NCBI GenBank assembly: GCA_016793185.1
Contig: JAEUIK010000724.1
Span: 1-9,166, forward strand
Length of the DNA stretch: 9,166 bases
Direction of reading: 5' to 3'
DNA from: Planctomycetaceae bacterium
GTDB taxonomy: Bacteria; Planctomycetota; Planctomycetia; Pirellulales; JAEUIK01
Shown one piece after another: positions 1 to 6,763 of the stretch (the first letter of the stretch is position 1; each line of letters starts with the position of its first letter). The position numbers and the translations under genes are program-made. The notes beneath the pieces are model-generated. The model saw nothing but the letters and a program-made list of their open reading frames with translations, was not told where the DNA came from and did no database searches.

Positions 1-1127
1 AGTGGCCCGGCTGGACCAGCGGCGAAGAAACCGGCGTCGTGACTCCGCTCCGACCCATCCTGGTCAGCAACGCGGGCGACGGCTCGAACCGCGTCTTCAT
101 CCCGACGCAGCAGGGGGTGATCTACGTTCTGGCGAACGACCAGCAGGCCAAGTCGGCCGAGGTCTTTCTCGACATTTCCGATCGCGTCGCCTACGACGAC
201 AAAACGAACGAAGAAGGCTTTCTCGGTCTCGCCTTTCATCCCAAGTTCCGCGAGAACGGCGAGTTCTTCGTCTACTACACCAACGAGGCCAAGAAGCACC
301 AGAACGTCGTCGCCCGCTTTCGCGCCGACTCGGCCGCGCGGACCAAGGGAGATCCGAAGTCCGAGGAGATCCTGCTGGTGATGGACAAGCCCTTCTGGAA
401 CCACGACGGCGGCACGATCGCCTTCGGTCCCGACGGCTATCTGTATATCGCCGTCGGCGACGGCGGTCTGGCCAACGATCCCTATGGCAACGGGCAGAAC
501 CTCTCGACGTTGCTGGGGAAGATCCTCCGGATCGACGTCGACCACAAGCAAGGGGATCTCGCCTACGCGATCCCGCAGGACAATCCGTTCGTGGGCCAGA
601 AAGGCGCCCGCGGCGAGATCTGGGCCTATGGCCTGCGCAATGTCTGGCGCCTGGCGTTCGATGCCCAGACCGGCGTCCTCTGGGCGGGCGACGTCGGCCA
701 GGATTACTGGGAAGAGATCGACCTGATCGTCAAGGGAGGCAACTACGGCTGGAACATCCGCGAAGGCTTCCATCCGTTCGTCAAGAAAGGGGGCACGCCT
801 CCCGCCAAGGACGAGAAGCGCCCCGACCTGGTCGATCCGATCTTCGACTACCACCACGACCTCGGCAAGTCGATCACCGGGGGCGTGGTTTATCGCGGCA
901 AGAAAGTCCCCGAGCTCGTGGGCGCCTATCTCTATGCCGACTATGTGGCGGGGCGACTATGGGCCCTGTGGTACGACGCCGCGCAAAAGAAAGTCGTCGC
1001 CAACCGCGAAATCCCGCTCCCCAAGAGCATTCCGGTGATGTCGTTCGGCGAGGATGAGCAGGGCGAAGTGTACTTCACGACCTACTCGGCCGAAGGCGAA
1101 GGCGTGTATCGCATCGCGCCCGAGTGA
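1..1127 (+). CDS. PQQ-dependent sugar dehydrogenase (glucose/sorbosone dehydrogenase family), 5'-truncated
   Basis: Probable periplasmic or secreted quinoprotein that oxidises an aldose or similar sugar with PQQ, on a six-bladed beta-propeller (GSDH family). The frame is open from base 3, so the gene begins outside the window. The first visible residues read WPGWTSGEETGVVTPLRPIL. The GTG at 39 is therefore internal and the signal peptide is not visible. Numbering from that GTG, seen motifs are GDGSNRVF (14-20), EEGFLGLAFHP (58-68), WNHDGG (120-125) with His122 aligning with the catalytic His of soluble glucose dehydrogenase, FGPDGYLYIAVGDGG (129-143), AYGLRNVWR (196-204), GDVGQDYWEEID (217-228), GGNYGWN (233-239) and a closing blade VYRIAPE. 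The spacing of these blade motifs is as expected for the family. The substrate cannot be told from sequence. No partner gene follows; downstream is a repeat-bearing gap and a convergent gene. Family assignment is strong. Confidence 0.9.
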   Translation, partial: WPGWTSGEETGVVTPLRPILVSNAGDGSNRVFIPTQQGVIYVLANDQQAKSAEVFLDISDRVAYDDKTNEEGFLGLAFHPKFRENGEFFVYYTNEAKKHQNVVARFRADSAARTKGDPKSEEILLVMDKPFWNHDGGTIAFGPDGYLYIAVGDGGLANDPYGNGQNLSTLLGKILRIDVDHKQGDLAYAIPQDNPFVGQKGARGEIWAYGLRNVWRLAFDAQTGVLWAGDVGQDYWEEIDLIVKGGNYGWNIREGFHPFVKKGGTPPAKDEKRPDLVDPIFDYHHDLGKSITGGVVYRGKKVPELVGAYLYADYVAGRLWALWYDAAQKKVVANREIPLPKSIPVMSFGEDEQGEVYFTTYSAEGEGVYRIAPE

Positions 1128-1180
1128 GCGCGTGGCAAATCACCGACCGTAGCCAAGGCCCACGGCCTCGCTCTTCTGTA

Positions 1181-1201
1181 GTCGGGCTCTGTGAGCCCGA
1201 C
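1181..1201. repeat. Perfect 9-bp hairpin in the gap after the dehydrogenase
   Basis: Arms GTCGGGCTC (1181-1189) and GAGCCCGAC (1193-1201) are exact reverse complements around the 3-base loop TGT. It lies 54 bases after the dehydrogenase stop and 145 bases beyond the end of the convergent PEP-CTERM gene. No T-run follows on either strand, so it is not a canonical intrinsic terminator. It could still slow transcription or protect mRNA 3' ends from both converging genes. The form suggests a dispersed REP-like palindrome; whether it recurs in the genome cannot be seen here. A shorter imperfect palindrome (AGGCC CAC GGCCT, 1156-1168) sits just before it. Confidence 0.6.
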
Positions 1202-1214
1202 CCAAAGATGATCA

Positions 1215-1341
1215 AACCACCAAGGACACCGAGCTCACCAAGGGAAGAAATTCTTTCAGTCGCCGCTGATCTTCCCCCTTCGTGCTCTTCGTGACTTCGT
1301 GGTTATCCAATCCCCCTCGTACCTTTCGTGCCGCCGTGGTT
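1215..1341. repeat. Intergenic AACCAC(G/C)AAG repeat, three related copies with one inverted
   Basis: Three related units of about 31-35 bases are visible. One reads on the plus strand from AACCAC at 1215 to about 1248. Two read on the minus strand, one from 1304 down to 1270 and one from 1341 down to 1311. The minus-strand copies start AACCACGAAGTCACGAAG and AACCACGGCGGCACGAAA, with a 37-base start-to-start period. The plus copy and the middle copy are imperfect inverted repeats flanking a spacer of about 21 bases, so the RNA could form a long imperfect hairpin. Translated, this repeat gives the spurious NHEVTKSTKG-type peptides often misannotated in planctomycete and verrucomicrobial genomes. 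It begins 5 bases after the stop of the PEP-CTERM gene, where it may serve as a 3' stem-loop. Mechanism of spread is unknown. Confidence 0.7.
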
Positions 1342-1345
1342 AAGG

Positions 1346-2149
1346 TCACCTGCGAAGCGCCAACCTGTCGCGCATTCCACGACGGCGCCAGACGAAACCT
1401 CCGGCGCCTGCACAGCCGAGTGCGGCCAGCGCGAACGACGAAGGTTCGGGCACGGCCGGTCCGATTTGGAAGGCCAGGTCGCCAACCATCCGCCGTGTGC
1501 CCTGCCCCTGGTTTCCGGAAGAGCTGGCCGCGAGGCTGAACTCGAGGTAGCCGTTCCCCGCCGGGATGTTGTAAAGATACGTCCCTGCATACGGCATGGG
1601 ATCGTTCGACCACGGGCGGAATCCCGCGTCGACGGTCCAGTTGACGTAGTTGGAAATTCCGTTGACCGTCACTCGAAAGCCCTGCATCGCATACCAGGGA
1701 TTCACCTGAATCCCGTTGAATCCGACGGTGGTCACGTCGCTGGTCCCGAGCATGTCGTAGTTGATGACAACCGTGGTCGGCTGATCGACGTGAAACTCGT
1801 AACGGAAACGCGACTCCCCTCCAAAGTTGATGCCGGTGCCGAAGGTAGCCGAGTCTGAGCGGATGTAGCTCATGTACACGATGCCGGCGGTCGCGTTGCT
1901 AAAGACGGCCGCGCCGTCGACATCGTGCGTGAGGGCATTCTTAGATTGCACCACGCCAGCCGACAAGGGCCCCACCGTCCCGACCTGCGTGTCGTTCTGC
2001 TGGACCGTGACCACGGGGATCTCCATCTGCGAGATGGCCGAGACTCGCGAGAGGCCAGGGGTTACGATTACTGCCTGCGCTGCGCCGCCGCCGAACACGC
2101 ACCCGCAGGACACCACCAGGATCGCCGTCGCGCGCATGCACTTTCTCAT
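1346..2149 (-). CDS. PEP-CTERM sorting domain-containing secreted protein
   Basis: 267-residue exported protein of unknown function. Residues 1-26 form a signal peptide (basic MRKCMR start, hydrophobic core, AAQA before the likely cut). The mature part is rich in Gly, Thr, Val and Asn with alternating hydrophobic residues (FRYEFHVDQPTTVVINYDML, 115-134), suggesting a beta-sandwich. The C-terminus carries the exosortase sorting signal: VPEPSS (233-238), a hydrophobic helix (about 239-254) and the basic cluster RRR (255-257). The expected fate is export by Sec, recognition by an exosortase (not in this window) and release or anchoring at the surface. Ten residues follow the RRR cluster, somewhat more than the usual short basic end. 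The ATG has a good GGGGAGGT ribosome site 6 bases upstream. It shares its strand with the ECF sigma gene 208 bases upstream, possibly a regulatory link. No enzymatic motif is recognised. Confidence 0.88.
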   Translation of the reverse strand: MRKCMRATAILVVSCGCVFGGGAAQAVIVTPGLSRVSAISQMEIPVVTVQQNDTQVGTVGPLSAGVVQSKNALTHDVDGAAVFSNATAGIVYMSYIRSDSATFGTGINFGGESRFRYEFHVDQPTTVVINYDMLGTSDVTTVGFNGIQVNPWYAMQGFRVTVNGISNYVNWTVDAGFRPWSNDPMPYAGTYLYNIPAGNGYLEFSLAASSSGNQGQGTRRMVGDLAFQIGPAVPEPSSFALAALGCAGAGGFVWRRRGMRDRLALRR

Positions 2150-2155
2150 GAGTCA

Positions 2156-2163
2156 ACCTCCCC
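2156..2163 (-). promoter_or_regulatory. Ribosome binding site of the PEP-CTERM gene
   Basis: On the minus strand GGGGAGGT lies 6 bases before the ATG at 2149. It decides between this ATG and the in-frame ATG four codons later, and keeps the basic N-region of the signal peptide. Confidence 0.7.
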
Positions 2164-2294
2164 AGCGCCCGCCACGCCAGACCGGGCTCGGGGCTGGAGC
2201 ACCGCGTCGGGCAGGGTGGGCCTTGCGGCTCAGAAACAACCCCCACCCCTTCAAGTGCACCCCGGCGGACAAAAGGACCGAAAATCCGCGCAAG

Positions 2295-2313
2295 TTTCCG
2301 AAGTTTTCGGAAA
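2295..2313. promoter_or_regulatory. 8-bp inverted repeat overlapping tandem repeats, candidate operator/promoter of the PEP-CTERM gene
   Basis: TTTCCGAA (2295-2302) and TTCGGAAA (2306-2313) are perfect inverted arms around GTT. Read on the minus strand, the same bases also contain two abutting 9-base near-repeats, CGAAAACTT and CGGAAACTT. GGAAACTT resembles the GGAAC(TT) -35 element of many ECF promoters. A GTC follows 13 bases later, shorter than the usual ECF spacing. The site is 146 bases upstream of the PEP-CTERM ATG and 45 bases after the ECF sigma stop. It may be an operator or promoter for the PEP-CTERM gene, or a weak terminator of the sigma gene; no clear T-run follows. The sequence pattern is seen; the role is inferred. 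Confidence 0.4.
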
Positions 2314-2357
2314 GTCCATTGGGGCTGGAGGTTGCCGTTCGCCCGCGGGGCGTGGGG

Positions 2358-2984
2358 TCAGTCGTCGTCGAGCCCAAGTTCGCGCATCTTTTGCCGCAAG
2401 CGTTGGAGCGCGCGGAGAAAGCGCTTGCTGGCGGTGTTCTCATCGATGTCGAGCAGGCGCGCGGCTGCGGCGTTGCCCAACTGCTCGAAATGCCGCAGCG
2501 CCAGAATCTCGCGATCGAGCGGCGACAAGGTTTCGATCAGGGCTTCGAGCGCCTGAATCTGCTCCTGCCCGGCCACCACCTGAGAGACGCTGGTGGCGTC
2601 CTCAATGGCGATCGCCGCCAGCGAATCGCTGGAGACGCTCAAGTCCCCCTGCCCCAGCTCCACTTCGAGGCGGGCGTCGCGTTTGGCGGTCCCCAGGTGA
2701 AAGCGGTGGGCTTCCAGGAGTTTTTGTTGGGTAAACGTCCGCAGCCAGAGATACACGGGGAGTTGGGGGGCGAGCACATACCCTGACCAGCGCCGGGAAG
2801 CCTCCACCAGGGCATCCTGCACGACGTCGGAGGGATCGATGCGGCCCCGCAGCTTGCGGTTGAGACGCAAATCGACCATCCGTCGCAGGGCGCGACGGTG
2901 CCGGCTGAATAGGACGTCGATGGCGGCTTGATCCCCCGCCCGAGCCCTGTGCAGAAGCTGCTCCGATTCTGGGTCGTCGTGCAT
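2358..2984 (-). CDS. ECF RNA polymerase sigma factor, planctomycete-specific subfamily (TIGR02984-like)
   Basis: 208-residue sigma-70 family group 4 factor. Region sigma2 spans about 20-95 and holds the hallmark RGRIDPSDVVQDALVEASRR (47-65) followed by LPVYLWLRTFTQQKLLEAHR (75-94). A variable linker (about 100-145) leads to sigma4 (about 145-200), with LSPLDREILALRHFEQLGN and the helix-turn-helix AAARLLDIDENTASKRFLRALQRLR. This style matches the planctomycete subfamily often paired with Ser/Thr kinases. I chose the ATG at 2984 over the in-frame TTG at 3056: the TTG would leave 17 bases to the divergent kinase and overlap the tandem repeat. Ribosome binding is weak (GAGG 10 bases upstream). 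No anti-sigma gene adjoins, consistent with control by the divergent kinase, perhaps through phosphorylation; that is inference. Downstream on the same strand lies the PEP-CTERM gene. Confidence 0.9.
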   Translation of the reverse strand: MHDDPESEQLLHRARAGDQAAIDVLFSRHRRALRRMVDLRLNRKLRGRIDPSDVVQDALVEASRRWSGYVLAPQLPVYLWLRTFTQQKLLEAHRFHLGTAKRDARLEVELGQGDLSVSSDSLAAIAIEDATSVSQVVAGQEQIQALEALIETLSPLDREILALRHFEQLGNAAAARLLDIDENTASKRFLRALQRLRQKMRELGLDDD

Positions 2985-3034
2985 TATGATGGGGCCTCGA
3001 GACCAGTCAGGAGCGACCGGCACCAAAATTCTAG

Positions 3035-3054
3035 GATTCCGCACGACTCCGCAC
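3035..3054. promoter_or_regulatory. Tandem 10-bp repeat in the divergent sigma/kinase promoter region
   Basis: GATTCCGCAC (3035-3044) is followed directly by GACTCCGCAC (3045-3054), identical at 9 of 10 positions. The 10-base period places both copies on the same face of the helix, as expected for a protein-binding site. It lies 50 bases upstream of the sigma ATG and 19 bases upstream of the kinase GTG, where it could affect either or both. No confident -10/-35 pair is seen; TAGGAT at 3033-3038 is a poor match to a housekeeping -10. The binding role is inferred from position and repetition alone. Confidence 0.4.
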
Positions 3055-3063
3055 AAACGCCGC

Positions 3064-3067
3064 GAGG
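3064..3067 (+). promoter_or_regulatory. Ribosome binding site of the kinase gene
   Basis: GAGG lies 6 bases before the GTG at 3074 and supports this non-ATG start. The next residues give the usual N-terminal helical region of this kinase type. Confidence 0.55.
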
Positions 3068-3073
3068 CACCCT

Positions 3074-6000
3074 GTGGAAACCCACGACCGCGATTCGTCG
3101 ACGGTTCGGCTGCTCGAGGGAATCCTGACGGAATTCGCCGAGCGCTGCCGCCGTGGCGAAGAGGTGCGGGTCGAGGAGTATCTCGACCGGCACCCGCAAC
3201 TGGCCTCCGAACTGCGCGAAGTGCTGCCCGCCTTGCGCAAGCTCAACACGCTCGCACCCGCGGCAAGCGACGAGCGTGCCGCGCTGCTTCCCTCGCAACT
3301 CCCCGCGCGAATTGGCGAGTACCGGATCGTCGGGGAACTGGGTCGGGGGGGCATGGGGGTCGTCTATCAGGCAATCCAGGAGTCGCTCAATCGACGCGTC
3401 GCGCTCAAGGTCGTCGCCCGCCCGCCTGCCGAGCACGACGCCGGGCGCGAGCGGTTCTCGCGCGAGGCGCGGATCGCGGCCCAACTGCATCACACGAACA
3501 TCGTGCCCGTCTTCGGGGCCGGCGTCGCAGAGAACCTGCTGTTCTACGCGATGCAGTACATCGAGGGCGAAAGTCTTGACCGCGTGATCGCCCAGCTCCG
3601 GGAGTTCGAGTCGGATCTCGACGCCGACTTTCGCTGGATCCAGTCGCCGCCGCCAGCGCGGCGGCGCAGCGCACCGCTGGCCCTGCGAATCCTTTCGGGC
3701 CGGCTCGCGGCGGCAGGCGAATCTCCCAGTGACTCGGGGGACAACCCGGCGGAGAGTGGTGCTGCCTCCGCGATTTCCACGGCGTCTGCTTCGATGCGCG
3801 TCTGCCCGACGGGTCACTGCGCGAGCGTGGCCCGCCTGGGGGTCCAGGTTGCCGGCGCTTTGGCCCACGCCCACGCGCACGGGATCTTGCATCGCGACAT
3901 CAAGCCCTCCAACCTGATCCTCGACCCAGCCGGGACGGTCTGGTTGACCGATTTTGGCCTGGCCCAACGCGAAGCGGAACCGGGGCTGACCTCGGCCGGC
4001 GATCTGGTGGGCACGCTCCGCTACTTGGCGCCCGAGCGGTTTCGGGGGGAGGTCGACGCGCGCGCGGACGTCTATGCGTTGGGACTGGTGTTGTACGAGT
4101 TGCTGACGTTTCGGCCGGCGTTCGCCGAGACCAACCGTCAAGCCTTGATGGAACAGATTTGCGGCGCGGAGCTGCCATCACCCCGCACTGTGCGCCGCGG
4201 GATTCCCCGCGATCTCGAAACGATCGTTCTCAAAGCGGCCGCGCATGAGCCGACCCAACGGTATTCGTCGGCAGCCGCGTTGGCCGACGACCTGAACCGG
4301 TTTCTGGCGGGTCGCCCCGTCCTCGCCCGCCCCCTGGGCCCGTGGGGCCGCTTCTGGCGGTGGCGGCGGCGCAACCCGGTTGTGGCCGGGCTGGCCAGCC
4401 TGTTGCTGTTGGTGCTGCTCACCAGCTTGCCCATCGTGACCTGGCAATGGCGACGGGCCGAGCGAAACTTCCAGCTGGCGGCCGAGATGGAGCGCACCGC
4501 CTTGGCCCATGCCGCCGACGCCGTTCATCAGCGCGACCGAGCCGAGCAGAATTTCCTCCGCGCCCGCCAGGCCGTCGACGACTATCTGACGACGATCAGT
4601 GAAAACAATCTCCTGGACGTTCCCACGCTGGAACCGGTCCGGGTCGAGCTGCTGTCGCGAGCCCGCGCGTTCTATGAAGGGTTCGTCGCCGACGAAACGC
4701 GCGACCCGCAACTGCAATGCGAACTGGCCGCGACGTATATCCGCCTGAGCCAGGCGACGCACGACGTGAACGGAGATTGGCTGCCGCTGTTCGAGCGCGG
4801 CCTCACCCTGCTCGAGCACGCGCAGGCGGCAGGCGTCCCGCTGGCGAACTCGCGCAGCTGGCGCGAGGGAGTCTATAACACCCGCGCCGGCCAGTTGACC
4901 ATCGCCGAACCCGATCGCTTGCTCCCGCTGCTCGAACGAGCGATCGCAATCTGGACTGCGCTCGTCGCCCGGCAACCGGAGATCGACGGCTTCGCCAGCG
5001 ACCTGGCCGGGCTGCACTTGATGCGCGGACTGCTGCACCTCGAAACCCCGGGTGAACGGCCGCCGCGCGAAGATTTCGAACGCTCGCGCACGATTCGCGA
5101 GCAGCTTGCGCAGCGTTGGCCCGACGAGCTCAAGTTTCGCTACGGCCTGGGCGAGAGCTACGCCATGCTGGGCATTGTGCATCTCCGCGAAAAACAGCTC
5201 GACGAAGCCTGGGAGCTGACCCAGCGCTCGCGCGAGCTGCTCGAACCGCTGGTTCGCGAGCGCCCGGCGGCGACCCGCATGGCCAGCATTCTGGCCGCCG
5301 TGCAGCAATGGCTGGCCCAGATCCGGCTCCAACAGGGTCGCCCCTTGGAAGCGCTTCAGGAATTTCAGCGCGCGATCGACATCCAGCGCCGGCTCGCCCG
5401 CGAGTATCCCGACGCCCTCCAGTTCCAGTTGAACTTGTGCCAGAGCTACCGCCTGCTCGGACGCGCCTTGTTCGCAGCGCGCCAGGACGAGTTGGCCCAA
5501 CAAGCGATTGACGATTGCAGCCATTTCCTGGAGCAACGCATCGCCGACTATCCCGACCGGGTCGAGTACCGCGCGGAACTGGCCGAAGTGCTGATCGAAG
5601 CCAGTGCGCGGTCGTCGCGGGCCGGAAACCCTCCTCAGGCCGAGGCGCTGGCGCGGCAGGCCGTCGAACTGTTCGTCGCGCGACCGGCCGGCTCTTCCAC
5701 CGAGGCGCGCGCCCAATTCCGCCTGGGACTCTCCCTGCTCGATCAGAAACGCGCCGCGGATGCCGTCGCGCCGTTGCAGGCGGCCGTCGCTGTTGACCGC
5801 AAGCTCGACTCGCAGCAGGATCTGGCTGGCCATCTCATGCTACTGGGAACCGCGTTCGACCGCAGCGGACAGCGCCCCGCGGCGGTCGACGCCTATCGGG
5901 AGGTACTGGCGATCCAGCGTGCGCAGGGCGCCGCGACCGAACGCCTCTTCGCCGTCGGCAGCAGCCATCTCGCGACCTCCTTGGAGAAGCTTGGCCGCCG

Positions 6001-6643
6001 GGAGGAGGCGGCAGACGCATTGCTCGAGCAGCTGGAAGAGGTCCGGGCTGCGCTCCCCGACGAAGACCCGCGCATTCACCAATCGCTCCAAGCGCTGATT
6101 CGATTCCACCAGCGACACGCGCAGTGGCGGACGCTCGACGCGATCCTGGCCGCACACCGCACATTCCGTACTGAGCGGCATCAGATTGACTTCGCCGACA
6201 ACTGGTCGGTGGCGATCGCCGACGCGGCCGCAGGAGAGGCCAGCGCCGCGGACCGCGCGGCGCGCCAAACTGGCGCGGCGCGCCGGGAGTTCGTGGCCCC
6301 CGCGATTGACTTCTACTGGCCCAACGAATGGTCGCCGCCGGCGCTCGGTGGATGCCTCCTGACGGCTACGACCGAGCTGGCGCCGGACGCCGGCACCTAC
6401 GAGTTGTGTCTTGCCGGAATGGCGGGGGCCCGGTTCTTCGTCGACGACGTGCCGATCCTCACGATCGAGGCCAGCGCTCCCGGCACGCTAACGCAGTCCG
6501 GGCACGACTTCGACGGTACAACGCACCGGCTTCGTCTCGAGCAGCCCTTGGCCGACACTCCGTCGCGCTTGCGATTCTGGCTACGCCGGCCCGCGGATCC
6601 CGTCGCACGCGAAGGCACATCGGATCCTGGTCCGGTCCGCTGA
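3074..6643 (+). CDS. Transmembrane Ser/Thr protein kinase with TPR-like sensor region
   Basis: 1189 residues, GTG start. Residues about 10-60 form a helical planctomycete-type N-region (EEYLDRHPQLASELREVLPA). The kinase domain spans about 83-412 with every key residue: glycine loop GRGGMGVV (90-97), Lys112 (VALK), helix-C Glu131, HRDIKPSN (273-280) with Asp275, DFG (293-295), APE (319-321) and Asp332. It should be active. A low-complexity insert of about 70 residues (180-250) separates beta-5 from helix E, common in planctomycete kinases. A basic patch WRWRRRNP (428-435) precedes one membrane helix (about 436-456), putting the kinase inside and the rest outside. After a coiled-coil-like stretch (460-500), helical TPR-like units with LAxxYxxLG-type cores run to about 1030. 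Residues about 1076-1172 look beta-rich and PA14-like. It is divergent from an ECF sigma gene, its likely signalling partner; a second ECF gene follows 120 bases downstream. Substrate and ligand are unknown. Confidence 0.93.
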   Translation: METHDRDSSTVRLLEGILTEFAERCRRGEEVRVEEYLDRHPQLASELREVLPALRKLNTLAPAASDERAALLPSQLPARIGEYRIVGELGRGGMGVVYQAIQESLNRRVALKVVARPPAEHDAGRERFSREARIAAQLHHTNIVPVFGAGVAENLLFYAMQYIEGESLDRVIAQLREFESDLDADFRWIQSPPPARRRSAPLALRILSGRLAAAGESPSDSGDNPAESGAASAISTASASMRVCPTGHCASVARLGVQVAGALAHAHAHGILHRDIKPSNLILDPAGTVWLTDFGLAQREAEPGLTSAGDLVGTLRYLAPERFRGEVDARADVYALGLVLYELLTFRPAFAETNRQALMEQICGAELPSPRTVRRGIPRDLETIVLKAAAHEPTQRYSSAAALADDLNRFLAGRPVLARPLGPWGRFWRWRRRNPVVAGLASLLLLVLLTSLPIVTWQWRRAERNFQLAAEMERTALAHAADAVHQRDRAEQNFLRARQAVDDYLTTISENNLLDVPTLEPVRVELLSRARAFYEGFVADETRDPQLQCELAATYIRLSQATHDVNGDWLPLFERGLTLLEHAQAAGVPLANSRSWREGVYNTRAGQLTIAEPDRLLPLLERAIAIWTALVARQPEIDGFASDLAGLHLMRGLLHLETPGERPPREDFERSRTIREQLAQRWPDELKFRYGLGESYAMLGIVHLREKQLDEAWELTQRSRELLEPLVRERPAATRMASILAAVQQWLAQIRLQQGRPLEALQEFQRAIDIQRRLAREYPDALQFQLNLCQSYRLLGRALFAARQDELAQQAIDDCSHFLEQRIADYPDRVEYRAELAEVLIEASARSSRAGNPPQAEALARQAVELFVARPAGSSTEARAQFRLGLSLLDQKRAADAVAPLQAAVAVDRKLDSQQDLAGHLMLLGTAFDRSGQRPAAVDAYREVLAIQRAQGAATERLFAVGSSHLATSLEKLGRREEAADALLEQLEEVRAALPDEDPRIHQSLQALIRFHQRHAQWRTLDAILAAHRTFRTERHQIDFADNWSVAIADAAAGEASAADRAARQTGAARREFVAPAIDFYWPNEWSPPALGGCLLTATTELAPDAGTYELCLAGMAGARFFVDDVPILTIEASAPGTLTQSGHDFDGTTHRLRLEQPLADTPSRLRFWLRRPADPVAREGTSDPGPVR

Positions 6644-6654
6644 CCCACCCCCCG

Positions 6655-6676
6655 CATCCCAGTCCCCGGGGGGATG
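6655..6676 (+). terminator. Possible weak stem-loop after the kinase gene
   Basis: CATCCC (6655-6660) can pair with GGGATG (6671-6676) around a GC-rich loop containing CCCCGGG, beginning 12 bases after the kinase stop. No T-run follows, so it is at best a weak or Rho-assisted terminator. It bears on whether the kinase and the downstream sigma factor share a transcript. Confidence 0.2.
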
Positions 6677-6763
6677 GATTCCAGGATCTCGGCCCGATTG
6701 CCGCGGGCCGGTCCAGATTGATGAACCGCCGGCCGCGCAGGCGACACTTTAACCAGAGAAGCC

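Noticed and set aside
39..1127. GTG at 39 as the true start of the sugar dehydrogenase
   Set aside because: The frame is open back to base 3 with family-like residues, and a start here would leave the protein without a signal peptide or full first blade.
1215..1341. CRISPR array made of AACCACGAAG units
   Set aside because: Only three diverged copies, one inverted, with no regular unique spacers and no cas genes.
1212..1613. Minus-strand open frame of 133 codons covering the repeat region
   Set aside because: It overlaps the PEP-CTERM gene in another frame, and its C-terminal half is the spurious NHEVTKSTKG-type translation of the intergenic repeat.
2070..2149. Lipoprotein signal in the PEP-CTERM protein because of the cysteines at residues 15 and 17
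   Set aside because: The cysteines lie inside the hydrophobic core without a lipobox, and an AAQA signal-peptidase I site follows.
1872..2786. Plus-strand open frame of 304 codons
   Set aside because: It runs antisense across two well-supported minus-strand genes and shows no recognisable domain.
2984..3056. In-frame TTG at 3056 as the start of the first ECF sigma factor
   Set aside because: The added 24 residues do not resemble ECF N-termini, TTG is a rare start, and it would leave 17 bases to the divergent kinase. The ATG at 2984 fits the family length.
2984..4141. Minus-strand open frame of 385 codons antisense to the kinase domain
   Set aside because: It covers the conserved kinase motifs on the other strand and has no domain signal of its own.
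4178..5833. Minus-strand open frame of 551 codons antisense to the kinase
   Set aside because: A long shadow frame caused by high GC. The opposite strand encodes a continuous kinase/TPR protein.
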